Assembly (NCBI GenBank): GCA_902806575.1
Contig: CADCXD010000001.1
Span: 2,728,001-2,792,000 of the forward strand
Direction of reading: 5' to 3'
DNA from: Jackrogersella multiformis
Lineage: Eukaryota; Ascomycota; Sordariomycetes; Xylariales; Hypoxylaceae
DNA: 64,000 bases
The translations under genes and the position numbers were made by a program. Shown piece after piece: positions 48,648 to 60,900 of this stretch. The notes under the pieces were generated by a model. The model was not told the DNA's origin, did not search any database, and saw only the letters and a program-made list of their open reading frames with translations. Within the stretch, counting starts at the first letter, position 1, and every line of letters begins with the position of its first letter.

Positions 48648-49077
48648 ATGAAAATTCAGACTGTTATTACGCCATTTAAGCCAAGGAAGTAATTAGGTAC
48701 CTAGGTAGGTCACATGGTTAGCAGTGACAATACATCGATAGTATAAGACTGATGTCATGCACTCATATCTCTTACCGGTTGACATATTACGAGATGCATG
48801 AAGTTTTTCAGCCTGCCGCCTTAAGCTTAAGTATCAGCACTTTCATCAGACGAACCTTACCTAGCCCATCGAATCACGTAACAATAGTTATATGCCTACC
48901 ATATTGAGCGACTACGTGCATTTATCATGAGCTGAAATTTGCAGACTCGTCGCCACGGTATCCACTTCTAAGCTGTCACGAGACAGACTATGAGGTACAG
49001 GTAACAACGTAGTTGTTGTACAATGACTGCTTAAGATCGCGGTATAGATATAGGAAACTTCTGGGAAGATGTATCTG

Positions 49078-49350
49078 TCATATCGGCGGCCTTTTTGTGA
49101 GATATCTGCAGAAGAACAAAACTCCAACCTCACGTGAATAGAAATCTGCGACGGTAACCCCTATGCGAATTATTGGACAATAATTCGCCGCTTTAAGGAG
49201 TGGCTGTATGCACAACGCGTACGCACGGCCCGGATCAATTGGATCGTCTGTTGAAGGGTCAAGTGAAGGTGACATATCCGACGACATTTGCTTGTAGCTA
49301 CTGTAATGATCCAGCAATGTCTGTGTTCTTGGATCTTGAATTTCCGCCAT
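49078..49350 (-). CDS. hypothetical protein, first exon or short gene
   Basis: A 90-residue frame starting MAEIQDPRTQTLLDHYSSY, with hydrophilic Asp/Ser/Pro-rich sequence (MSSDMSPSLDPSTDDP) and then ALCIQPLLKAANYCPIIRIG. Its start lies 122 bp from the terpene synthase start on the opposite strand, so they could share a promoter. The first 55 residues look more coding than the rest; the true gene may splice out of this frame, for example at a GTGAGG donor near 49137. No family recognised. Confidence 0.3.
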   Translation of the reverse strand: MAEIQDPRTQTLLDHYSSYKQMSSDMSPSLDPSTDDPIDPGRAYALCIQPLLKAANYCPIIRIGVTVADFYSREVGVLFFCRYLTKRPPI

Positions 49351-49472
49351 CGTTCCCCCAAATGTCTATTTATTGACCCTATATCCGCTTTCGATCCATC
49401 CAAATAAACGTGCTAATCAACATTTTCATCAGCTTCCATTTCGTTCATCCTATTATCCATACCCAGACAACT

Positions 49473-50471
49473 ATGGCTTCGCAAGACCCACAGAGCGAAA
49501 CGTTGAATACAGATGCAGAGATATTCAAACAGGAGTACGAGGATCTGCTTCGAAAATATCTCCATGATACCTCATTTGAAGTGCAACCCTTTACGTACGA
49601 TCTGCTCACGGAGAGCGCTGTCGTCGAATACCTCCGAACACAAGGCTTTGCTCCCGATTATGTCCAACGCTATAGGCTTGTTATTCAAGCGGGCGCTTGG
49701 ATAGCAACCACCACGTACCCATTCACTCCTGCAAGTGTTCGCGATGCAATCGCAATATATACGACATTAGCGGTCATGATAGAAGATACCAGCAAGGACG
49801 ACCTTGCCGATATGAAAAGCTTCCAAGATCGGTTGCTTCGCAAGCAACCGCAGCCTAATAGGCTTCTCGAGACCACGGTTCATTTCATCCAAGGTTTGCG
49901 CGGAATATATGGGCCGTTCGTCAGTGATATGATCTCGAAAGCGACCATTGAATTTGTCAGCGGGTGCTTTTTCGAGCAGGAATATGATGGAGCATTCACT
50001 GTCTCGCCCAGTACCCCCGAATTCCCTTGGTACCTACGGCTCAAAACAGGGATAGCGGAAGCCTATGCCTTATTTGCCTTCCCAGAAGCTCTGTACCCCG
50101 AGGATACTTTCCTACCCCAATATCTCCCAACGATCCCCTACCTGGTTCGATTTTTTTGTATTGGGAATGATTTCCTTTCCTTCTACAAGGAGTCTGTGGT
50201 CTCGAACGAGCGTCTGAATTACATATACAACTGCTCGCGAGCTAATAGCGTTACGCCAATCCGCGCTTTACAGGATGCGTCCTCATCTTTGTCTGATTGT
50301 GTCGGAATCATCCGAGAAGCGTTGCCAGTCAATCCAGAATTACGTGGCCATATTGAACAGCTCTTTCATGGCTATGTGATGTATCACTTCGGTGCACAGC
50401 GATATAGGCTTTCGGAACTCAGCATTCCAGAGATCGACGAAGTGAGGGAGAGGATTCACCTTCCAGGTTAA
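49473..50471 (+). CDS. terpene synthase, trichodiene-synthase (TRI5) family
   Basis: A single-exon 332-residue class I sesquiterpene-cyclase-like protein; such enzymes ionise farnesyl diphosphate and cyclise it in the cytosol. The acidic metal motif lies at residues 104-110 and reads EDTSKDD; the first acid is Glu where the family usually has Asp. The second metal motif is N232-D-F-L-S236-F-Y-K-E240 (the N-x3-S-x3-E triad), fully present. A diphosphate-sensing R310-Y-R312 lies near the C-terminus in GAQRYRLSEL. The protein ends soon after this motif, so its C-terminus is shorter than usual for the family. ATG 49473 (MASQDPQSE) was chosen over the upstream in-frame ATG at 49410, whose extra residues look untranslated. 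No other biosynthetic genes of a trichothecene pathway are in the window, so the product should not be assumed. The neighbour on the right is a degenerate UstYa-like gene. Confidence 0.85.
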   Translation: MASQDPQSETLNTDAEIFKQEYEDLLRKYLHDTSFEVQPFTYDLLTESAVVEYLRTQGFAPDYVQRYRLVIQAGAWIATTTYPFTPASVRDAIAIYTTLAVMIEDTSKDDLADMKSFQDRLLRKQPQPNRLLETTVHFIQGLRGIYGPFVSDMISKATIEFVSGCFFEQEYDGAFTVSPSTPEFPWYLRLKTGIAEAYALFAFPEALYPEDTFLPQYLPTIPYLVRFFCIGNDFLSFYKESVVSNERLNYIYNCSRANSVTPIRALQDASSSLSDCVGIIREALPVNPELRGHIEQLFHGYVMYHFGAQRYRLSELSIPEIDEVRERIHLPG

Positions 50472-51238
50472 TATTGAGGTACTGCGGCAGGTTTTTGGCC
50501 GGTGTGTATGTTTCATTTGTACCGCAAGAACAAGGCCCTCGCCAATGCAACGGATAGGCTGGGGCCAGCTTAAGCAGCATAACACCATAAGCAACAGAGG
50601 CCAAATATACCTATTCAACTACGTTAGCAATTGCATTCTACTTGGTTATCTCGTTTATATGCATTTTGGCTGACTGGAACCACGTTTTTCTTTGAACTGT
50701 GTAAGTGATAGTGTAACTTTAAGAATTGTCGAGATGCTCACGACGGCCTTCGTGATTGTCGATGCTAGCGTAGCGACTAGTTCCGCCAAAGAGAAGAACA
50801 TCATAGTCCTTGTATTGCTATCAGATAGGAGGGCCCCTGGACTTCGGTGATCAGGAAGTAGTTGTTATTGATTGAATCCGAACTAAACACTATTACAAAC
50901 GGTCAATTACTATTTAGAGAACCTTCTGTTCCATAGGTTATCGAGTGGTATACAGAGTGTTTACTATATTATCACCCAAGCTTTGTCTATCTTCAATTCG
51001 AGATTGTAAAGAACCGATCAGTTTACATATAGGTAGGGGTAGAGGTATGTATAGATACGTGTTCTCAAGTATCACGTAGTATAGAATGCGCGAAATGGTG
51101 CAGCTAGTGGGTATCACTTTGTAAAAGGACGTTGAGTTCATAATTATTATAGAGTCGATTTCTATGGAATAGTACGTTATACTGAGACTTCCATAAAACA
51201 CATACCTCAGACACACATTTTTATGGCGTTTACTACCA
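50472..51238. other. intergenic between terpene synthase and UstYa-like remnant
   Basis: No supported gene. Short minus-strand ORFs overlapping the end of the terpene synthase have no family features. Confidence 0.5.
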
Positions 51239-51663
51239 TTAAAGCTCTCGGGGATCTTCTTGGGGCTGAAGGATCCAGTCGTCATCATATCCAAAATACT
51301 TGCGGATCTTGGGCAAGTAATTAGAATCGGAGGCACAAATTTTAAATCGTTCCAGGTTTGATAATAACTCGTTGTTCCCAGGCTGCCAGGTTCAAGGTAG
51401 CGGTAACATGGGTCATAAGTATCAAGAAATTTTTGAACTTGACTCCAGTCTCGACACTTGCGTGACTAGCCGTCGCCCGGCCGATAACCACGAGCTGAGT
51501 CGAGGAGAATGTAATGCAATGTATTATCGTCTGCATTACATATAGTCTCCACACGGAAACTATCTAGTAAGCAATGAAGTATGTGCGGGTAGTTGGTAGC
51601 CTGGGTTTCGTTCTTGCGATATTGTTGGATGGATATGTGTATCCATAGAGATAAGGGCGGCAA
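51239..51663 (-). pseudogene. UstYa-like (DUF3328) protein remnant
   Basis: Read on the minus strand, the frame from 51663 contains YPHILHCLLDSFR, then ICNADDNTLHYILLD. After an in-frame TAG (51470-51468) come RKCRDWSQVQKFLDTYD and PCYRYLEPGSLG. The H-x-x-H-C motif, the downstream C-N-A-D and the C-R-D-W block are arranged as in the second half of UstYa/DUF3328 proteins, which are oxidases or cyclisation factors of fungal RiPP and other secondary metabolite clusters. Near 51370 the coding frame shifts by one base, into RFKICASDSNYLPKIRKYFG, which ends at a TAA (51241-51239). With one stop and one frameshift this is a pseudogene. The N-terminal half (membrane anchor, first HxxHC motif) could not be found. 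The family call is tentative. Confidence 0.45.
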
Positions 51664-51949
51664 CTATGCAGAAGGAAAGGCGATTCTGACGTGGCTTGGC
51701 AAGCCATGACAGACTAAGCTTTGATAGCATTGGTGTCCTTTATAGTACCTAGATTAGCCAGATTTCAGCCATGTATACAGATGGTTATGCTCCTCCAGTT
51801 TGTCAACCAATGACGAGTGGATTGTGACTAATATCATCCTGTAGGAGGGTTAGTTGGGACTACTGTATGTATTTAACATGATATTGAGGTAAGATAAGAC
51901 GTCGTGAAACCAATAAAATAATTCGCAAGGTCACCATTGCAGTATGTTC

Positions 51950-54900
51950 TTAAAAAAGAAAGCATGTCATGACCTGGCCCATTATATCCGGGCGTATTTA
52001 TATAAAGTGATATTATTTACAGAGTGCTTTTTTAAAATATTTAACGACATTTATTTATTATTTATATTATTAAATTTATCGTATTTATATTTATATTATT
52101 ATATTTTTTATAAATTTTTAATAATAATTATAAAAAATAATAATTTATATATTACGATATTTAAAGTTATTATTTTAATTTTATACGATATAATTTTTTA
52201 ATAAACGTAAAAATAAAAATAATAATAACTTTTTTTATCGTATAAATTTAAATTATATTTAAAGTTATAAAAAGTTTATAAAAAATATCGATTTATATAA
52301 AATATATATTAAAAAATTAAATTATTACGTATAAAAAATATATATAAATAAAAACGACGAGGATTTTTAATATAATTATAAATTTATATTACGTATTAAA
52401 TTTTATTTTAATTATTAACGTTTTAAAAAATAATTATAATAATAAATTAAAGTTTTAATACGAAATAATATAACTTAATTATTTAATTTACGTATTATTA
52501 TATATAAAAATATATATAAAAAGAATTTACCTTTAAAAATATTAATAACGTATATTAAAAAATTAAAAAACGTATATAAAAAAACTTTATAATTATTTAA
52601 ACGTTTATAAAAAAAGTTTATTAAAAAATATATTAATATAAAATATATTAAAAAAATAACGATATATTTATTAATTATTTTATAACCTTTTTTTAAATAA
52701 TACTTTATTACGTTAAAATATAATAATAAATTTAAAATATTTTTTTAATTATATAAGTTAAATAATAATAAAATTTATTTTTAATTACGTTTTTACTTTT
52801 ATTTTAAATAAAAAATATAAAAATTATTTATAAATTATCGGTTATTTAATTAAATTATAAAAAATAATTAAAGTTTTTAAATTTAAAATTATTATTATCG
52901 ATTTTAATAATAAAATAAAAAAAGTTTTAAGGTTTATTTAAAAATAAAATAATAAATTTATATATTTTATATTAATAAAAATATCGTTATTAACGTATTA
53001 CGTAAATAAATAAAAAACGTAAATAAAGATTTTTTAATATTTATAAAAAAATATATTAATTTTTAAGTTTAAAAATATTTTAATTATTAAATAAAAATTA
53101 TATAAATTATAAAAAATAATCGTATATATATTACACTCGATACGATAAAATTAAAGCTTTATTATTAAATTTTAATTAAATAAAATTTATGTTAACTTAA
53201 TAAAAAAAAAGTAAAATAATATAAAGTTATATTATATAAAGTATTTATTCGTATATACGAGTTATACGTGCATAAGTTAATAATAAAAATAAGTTATTTA
53301 TTAAAATAAATTATACCTTTTCGTTAATTATTATACTTATATTTAAAGGTTATTACGTACCTTTTTAAGTGTAATTATAATATTACTCGTTATAATATAT
53401 TTTTTTATAAAATAAAAAAATTAAATTTAAAAGTTATTTAAGAAAAAATTTATTATTATTTAACGTTTTATTATTAAATATTTATATAATATATATATAA
53501 TAATAAAAAAAAATAAAAAATTTATTATATTTATCGTAACTTTAATTATAACGTTAAAATAATATTATTAACGAAATTAAATTATAAAATATTTAAAATA
53601 TTTATATTAAATAAAAACGTAAATTTATTAAAATTTTAAACGAGTATAAAAAAGCTTTTATATTTTTTAAAAAAAATTTACGAAATATAATTTTTAAACG
53701 ATATATTAAAAATTAAAAAAGATTAATTAAAAAGGATTTATTTAAATAATTTACTTAATAAAATTATTAAGAAAATATTTAAGTTTATTAACGAAAAATA
53801 TAAATTTATAAATTAATTTAAAATTATCGAAAATTATCGAAAATCGATAAATATAAATATAAAAAATATAATATAAAAGTATATTTTAATATTTATTATT
53901 GTTATAAAATAGTTAAATATATTTATATTATAAAAGAAAATTTATATATAAAGCTTTTATTTATAAATAACGTTAATTTCTTTTAATATATAAAATAAAA
54001 CTTAATTATATTTAATTTTTCGATAATAATACTTAAAAAACGTTTTATTATAAAGATTATAATTATTTTAAGTTAAGTAATTTAAAAAAAAACTTACCGT
54101 ATAAATAATAAAATTATTAAATAAAAATATTTTAATAAATCTTTTTTTATAATAATATAAAATAAACGTTAACGTATTAAAATTATAAATATAAATATTT
54201 TTACGTTAATAATAATATAATTTTTTTATAATAAATTATATTATAATTTAAAAGTTAAAAAAGTTTTATACGAAATTAAAAAGAAAATTAAAAAAAAATT
54301 AAATTTAATAATATTAAAAAAATATATAAATTATATAATTAATTTATACGTAATATAAAATATAAATTATTATTATTATTAAAAAATTATTAATTTTTTA
54401 AAAATATAATAATATAAAAATAAATACGATAAATTTAATAATATAAATAATAAATAAATATCGTTAAATATTTTAAAAACGAAAAGTTACCCGTTCGCGC
54501 GATATAAAAGCTTAAGTTTAATTAATTTTAAGTTTAAGATTATCGATTTTTAAAACGATAATATATTTTTTTAATAACTTTATTTATTTTATTATTACGT
54601 TTTTTTATATTATTATAAATTTTTTTATAATATTATTAACTTTAATTCTCGTTTATTAATTTATATATATATATATATATATACGCATTTTTATTATTTT
54701 TTATTATTATTATTATAATGTTAAATATAACTTCCGTTATTATTTACGATTATTTTACGAATATTAATCTTTTTTATAATAATAATCGTAAAGTTTTTTT
54801 TAACCGTATGAAAATTTATTATTTATTTTATTTTAATTATAACTTATTATTAATTTTACGTGTACTAAATTATAATAATATTTATTACGATATTATATAT

Positions 54901-57900
54901 TACGTTTATTATATTATTATTAAAAACGTTTAATATAAAAATAAAAAGTAACGTATTAATTATAATAACGAGGCGTTTATTAATATACGAGATTTATTAA
55001 ACTTAAATAATTTTAATTTAATAATCGAAAACGCTTTAAATAAAATATTAATTTTTATCGAAACGATTATTAATATTTTTAATTATATAAACCTTTTCTT
55101 TACCTTTAATCTCGATCTTAATATTTAAATTATTATTTTTTTAAATATAATTTTTTATAATAAAATATATTATATTTATATTTATATTTATCTTAAATAT
55201 TTACTTTATAATATTATTTTAAATTTTAATTATGAAAAGTTTTTTATTAATAAAGAATTATTATTATTATAAAATAACTTTATGATTTTTAATATTAATA
55301 CCGTTATTAATTTTATAATTAATACGGAATTTTTTATAATTATACGGTCCTTTATTATCGTTATAAATTATAACGAAATTTATTATATAACGATATTTTA
55401 TAACGAACTTAAAAAAGCTTATATCGTTTTTACGTAATATATAATTTAATTAATTATTAATTATATACGTTAATATTTTATTATTACGTTAAGTAATTTT
55501 ATCGTAATTAATAATTTTATTAATATCGTTTATTTACGATTTAATATATATAATTTTTTTAAAACGTATTTTAAATAATTTAAATAAATATAAACTTATA
55601 ATTTATATTTTATATATTTTAATAAGTTTACGTACGATTATTTAAAACTTATTTTTAAATATTATAATCGTAATTATTTTCCGTTTAAAAATATTTTTCG
55701 TAAATATATTTTTACTCGTTTCGTTTAATTTTTATTAAATTAAATATTTATATTAATTTTAAAAACCGAGAAATTTAAATTTTTATTTCGTATTATAAAC
55801 TTAATCGTTAAATAACGTCGATAATAAAGGTTTAAATTAAATAAACCCCCTTTATACCGTAAAAAAATAAATAATAATTTATTGACTTTTAATAATATAA
55901 TAAAAAAACGACGTTAATTTTAAATCGATTTAAACGGTTATATATTAATAAATATCGACTTTTTTAAAAACCTTTTCGTGTTTTTATTAAATAATAATAA
56001 CGATTTAAATAATTTAAATAATCGTTTTAAAAAACGGTTATAATCGAAAAAGTTTATTTTTAATAATAACGTTATGTTTAACGTTTTTAATAACGTTAAT
56101 AATATTAAAATTAATGAAAATAATCGTTTATTAATTTTATTAAATATTTTTTCGTTTAAAAGTTTAAATAATATAAATCGACGTAACTTAAAAGTTAATA
56201 TATTTATTTTTAAGAAAGTTTTTAATAAAATCTTTATTAATTATTATAAAAATGCTTTTATATTTTATATACGTAACGTTTAAAGTTAAGTTTATATAAG
56301 AAAAAATATTTATAATAACGGTTATTTTTAAGTTTAATATATATATTATAACGGATAAAGTTTTAAAGTTTAAAATATTAAATATTTTAATATTAAGGAA
56401 TTAAAAATTATATTAATAAACATATATTATATATAAACTTAATTATATTAATTATATATTAATAAGCGTATAATAAAATTAAAAATATTAATATATTTAT
56501 AATCTTTTTATAATTATAAATTAATTTTATAAGTTTATTAATTATAACGTTTATTAATTTTTAATTTAAAAACTTTATCGTTATTTATAATTAATTAACT
56601 TTTTACGGATAATTAAAATTATGAAAAATAATAAAATAATAATTTAAATATATAAATAAAAAAGATTAATTATATATTATTATTTCTTTTATTAATCTTA
56701 TGTTTTTTATTAATATTTAAATTATCGATTTTAAATAAATTATTATTTATTATATTTATTAAATTTTAAGAGTTATTTTTTTACGTTAAGTTAATACGTT
56801 TTTAATTTTATATTATTTATTATAAGTTATTTTTATTATAATTAAATTTATATATTTTTACGCGTAATTAAGGCTTGGTCTTTTTTTAAAATACGGTTAT
56901 CGATAAAATCTTTAAATGTAAATTTATTAATTAAAGTTAATATATTTTAAGTTACCGGCGTTTAAGTTATGGTTTTACGTTTCGTTAAATATAATATTCG
57001 TAATTTAAAATTAAATTAAATAATAATGTTTTTAAACGAAATAATCTCGTTTATTATAATTAAGGTAATTTTTATAAAGATAATTTAAATTTCTTTATTA
57101 AAAATAACGATATATATTAAATTTCGTTTTAAAGGTATATTTAATTCGTATTTTACATAAATTATTAAATATTTTTTAAGTTATTTAATTATTTAATTAA
57201 TATAATATAAATATTAATCGTTTTTTAATTTATTTATTTCTTTATTTAAGGCTTAATTATATTTTTATTTAACCGAATTATTAAAAAAATAAATATATAA
57301 AATATATATATGTTTTTTTTAAAAACATTAATATTCCGTAAATTATTATTATAATTAAAGTAATATAATAATTTAATAAATAATTTATATTTAAATAAAG
57401 GTTATAATAATTTTAAAGGTAAATATATATAAATAAATTATAAAAAGCCATAAATTTATTTATTTTAAATAAAAATTATTATCAAATTTATAAATTATAA
57501 ATTAAATAAGCTTTATCGTTATTAATTACCGTTTTTAATGATTTTAAAGTTTTTTAAGTTTTTTATTTACGTTTAAATATTTAATAATAACGTAATAATT
57601 AATATATATTAATTATATTTAAAATTAAAATTAATACGTATATAATTTCTCTTTTAAAACGTTTATATTTTTCATTAATTTATATATAAACATTAAAAAT
57701 TAATTAAGATTTACGAATAAAACGTATAATATTTAATAAAACATTTATAAACGGTAATTATATTATTATATAAAAAGAATTATTATATTTAATAAATTAA
57801 AAGTTTCGTTTTATCCTTTTTATTAATTCGATCTTAATAATAAAAGAAATATTAAAACTTAATCTTAAATATGCTCGCGTTATTTAAATAAATTAAGTAA

Positions 57901-60900
57901 ACGTTAAAAGAAAATAAATTAAAAAAGCCATTATATTTAAATAATATAATAATTCTTTAAATTAATAAAAATAATATATAAATAATATTTAAAAGTAATA
58001 ATAATTTAAACGAAAAAGTTTATATTATTATATATTTAAAACATTAAATAATATAATATAATTATTATTATTAAAAATTACGATTTTATTATTAATTATA
58101 AAAAATAAATAATCTTTTTTTAATAAAATTATTTATAAAAAGGATTATTATAACGTTACGATAAATATAAAATAATAATTCTTTTTAAAACTTATATTTA
58201 TATTATTTAAAATTAACTTATAAATAATAAGTTATAAAAAAACCGCTTTAAAAGTAATATTTTAATTAAGTTTAAATTAGTTATTAATATTTAATATTAA
58301 AATTTATAAACGGTAATATAAACTTTTAATAATTAATAAATATTTAATATATAATAATATTATCCGATATAAATAAATATTTATTTAATAATATTTAATT
58401 ATAACGTTTTTATTTAAAATTTTAAATAATTATATACGGTATATAATAATTATAATTTTTTAAGTAATATTACGATAACTTATTAATATTAACTTCGCGG
58501 CTTTTAAATAACATTTAAAAAAAATTTAAATTTAAATAATTAATTTATATTTTAAATTTTTATAAAAATACTTATAAGTTAATTAATTTAATATACGATA
58601 TAATTTTTAAAAATATTTTTAATATAATATTTTTATTTTAAAAATGTTTATATATTAACCGGTTTTATTTATACGATAATGTTTATATTTAAAACTTAAC
58701 GTTATTATAATATAATTAAATAAGTTTTTATAATTTAAATCTTTTAATTAAGAGATTTTTATATTTTTTTATATTATATATTTAAAGTTATCATATTAAA
58801 CGGTATAAAAAATCGTTAAAAATATAAAAAATTAAAATATATTTATAAATTAACATTTAAATAATGTTATAATGTTAAATTTATTATATTATTCTTTTAC
58901 TTTATAAAAATATTTTTTACTTTTAAACTTAATCTCGAATTTAAATTTAACGACGATAATAATTATTTAACATCTTTTTTTTCTCGAAAAAAAGAAAATA
59001 TAAATATAAAAAACCCATAAAATAAATTAATAAAAATGGAATCTTATTATATCTTAATTAATTTATTAATAAAAATAAATAATGATTTTTAAATAAAATA
59101 AAACGTAATTTTAAGATGGGAATTTTTTAAACCGGTTAATCGTTATTATAAAACGATTTATATTTTTAATATAAAATATAAAATATAAAATATAAAATAA
59201 AGATATATTATTTTTATAATAATATCGGTTTTATTTTATATAATATTTAATTAATAACTTAAAATTTCACTTATAAAATAACTTTTTTAATTTAAATAAA
59301 TCGATATTACGTTTTAATTATAAAAGTTATTTTCTTTAAAAAAATAAAAAAAATTTAATTTATAAAATTTACTTTATTATAATAAAAAATGGTATATTAT
59401 CACGTAATTATTAATTAATTATATTACGTTTTTTTATATATATATATTTCCTTATTTATTATTAAATAACTTTATTTTTTTAAAAAAAGGTTTTTAATTT
59501 TAAAATTTACTTTCGAAATAATTAATAAGTTTACGTTAAATTTAAAAATGAATTAACTTTTTAATTAAGCTTATTAAAAATTTACGAAATATATTATTAT
59601 ATTTATTAACGATATTTTTTAAATATATATATATTATATAATATAATATAAAAAAGCTTAAAGAAAAAAATCTTATCTTTTAACTTAATTTATAAAAGTT
59701 AATAAAAAAAATATTATTATAATTAAAAAAATATAATTATTTAAATTTTAATATTCTTTTAAATAACGAATTTTAAAATGTTTAAAACGAGAAAAATAAA
59801 CTTTTTTTACTTTAATTTATATTAAACGTTTATAAGGAATTTATTTAAAAGTTAACGTATGTTTTTTAATAAAAATAATAAAACTTTATGTTTAAAAATA
59901 ACGAAAAAAATAACCATTTATTAAGTAAAAAACGTTATGTAAATAAGTATAAAATAAAATAAATTAAAACGGATTTTATAAAGGGTAATATTAACGATCG
60001 TAATTTATTAAATATTTTTAAAAAAAAGAACCATATTAAAAAAGAATTTAAAAAATAAACCGATAAATTCCTATAATATTATTAACGATTTCATTTAAAT
60101 TCTTCTCGTTTAATAATAATTAAATTAATAATACTTAAAAAGTTCATTTTATTTAATAATTATTATATATAAACGAATAAAAACTTAACTTAAATCTTAT
60201 CGATATAAAGTTAATTATAACGAAAAAGTTTATTAATAATTATTTTTATTTTTATGTTTTATTAAACGGACGTTTTTTTAACTTTAAAGATTTTTATTAT
60301 TTTACATTAATATTTATTAAAAAAAATTATATAATTAAAATGATTTAATCGCTTTAAATTATAATTAAAAGAAGAAATTAAAAGAAAATAAAGAATTTTA
60401 AGTTTAAAACGTATAATTATTTTTTTACGAATACGTTATAATATATTAATTAATATTTTTAATATAATTAGGTTTTTATTAAACTTTATTAATATAACGT
60501 AATATTTATTATATATTTTATATTTTTATTTTTTATGTTTAATTATATTAACGTAACTTAAATAAAAAAATCTTTCTTTATAACATTTAAAATATTTATA
60601 ATTTTATGGATATTAATAAATTATTTTAAATTAAAAATAAATTAAAAAATAATAAACTTATTAATAATTTAAAAATAAATAAATTCTTAAAAAAAGATTT
60701 TAATATATGAAAAATAATTATTATTATTTAATAAAGTAAAGATTAAATAATAAAATTAAATTAAAAGCTTTATTATTTAATACGGCTTTTTTATAATTTA
60801 ATTTATTATTAATTTTAATAATATATCGTTATTTATTTAAATTAAAATAAGTAAGAAATTTTATAGTTCTTAATATTTATAAAAGATTTAAAAAAAAGTA

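Noticed and set aside
48560..48650. Possible tRNA on the minus strand around GGTTCGAGAGG
   Set aside because: No cloverleaf can be drawn; kept only as a SINE/Pol III candidate.
50340..50618. Minus-strand ORF beginning with a hydrophobic, signal-like segment over the 3' end of the terpene synthase
   Set aside because: Mostly antisense to a real gene, no family features and no supporting splice sites.
54718..56283. ORFs of 60-85 residues in the AT-rich block
   Set aside because: Composed almost only of Asn, Ile, Tyr, Lys, Leu and Phe; chance frames in A+T DNA.
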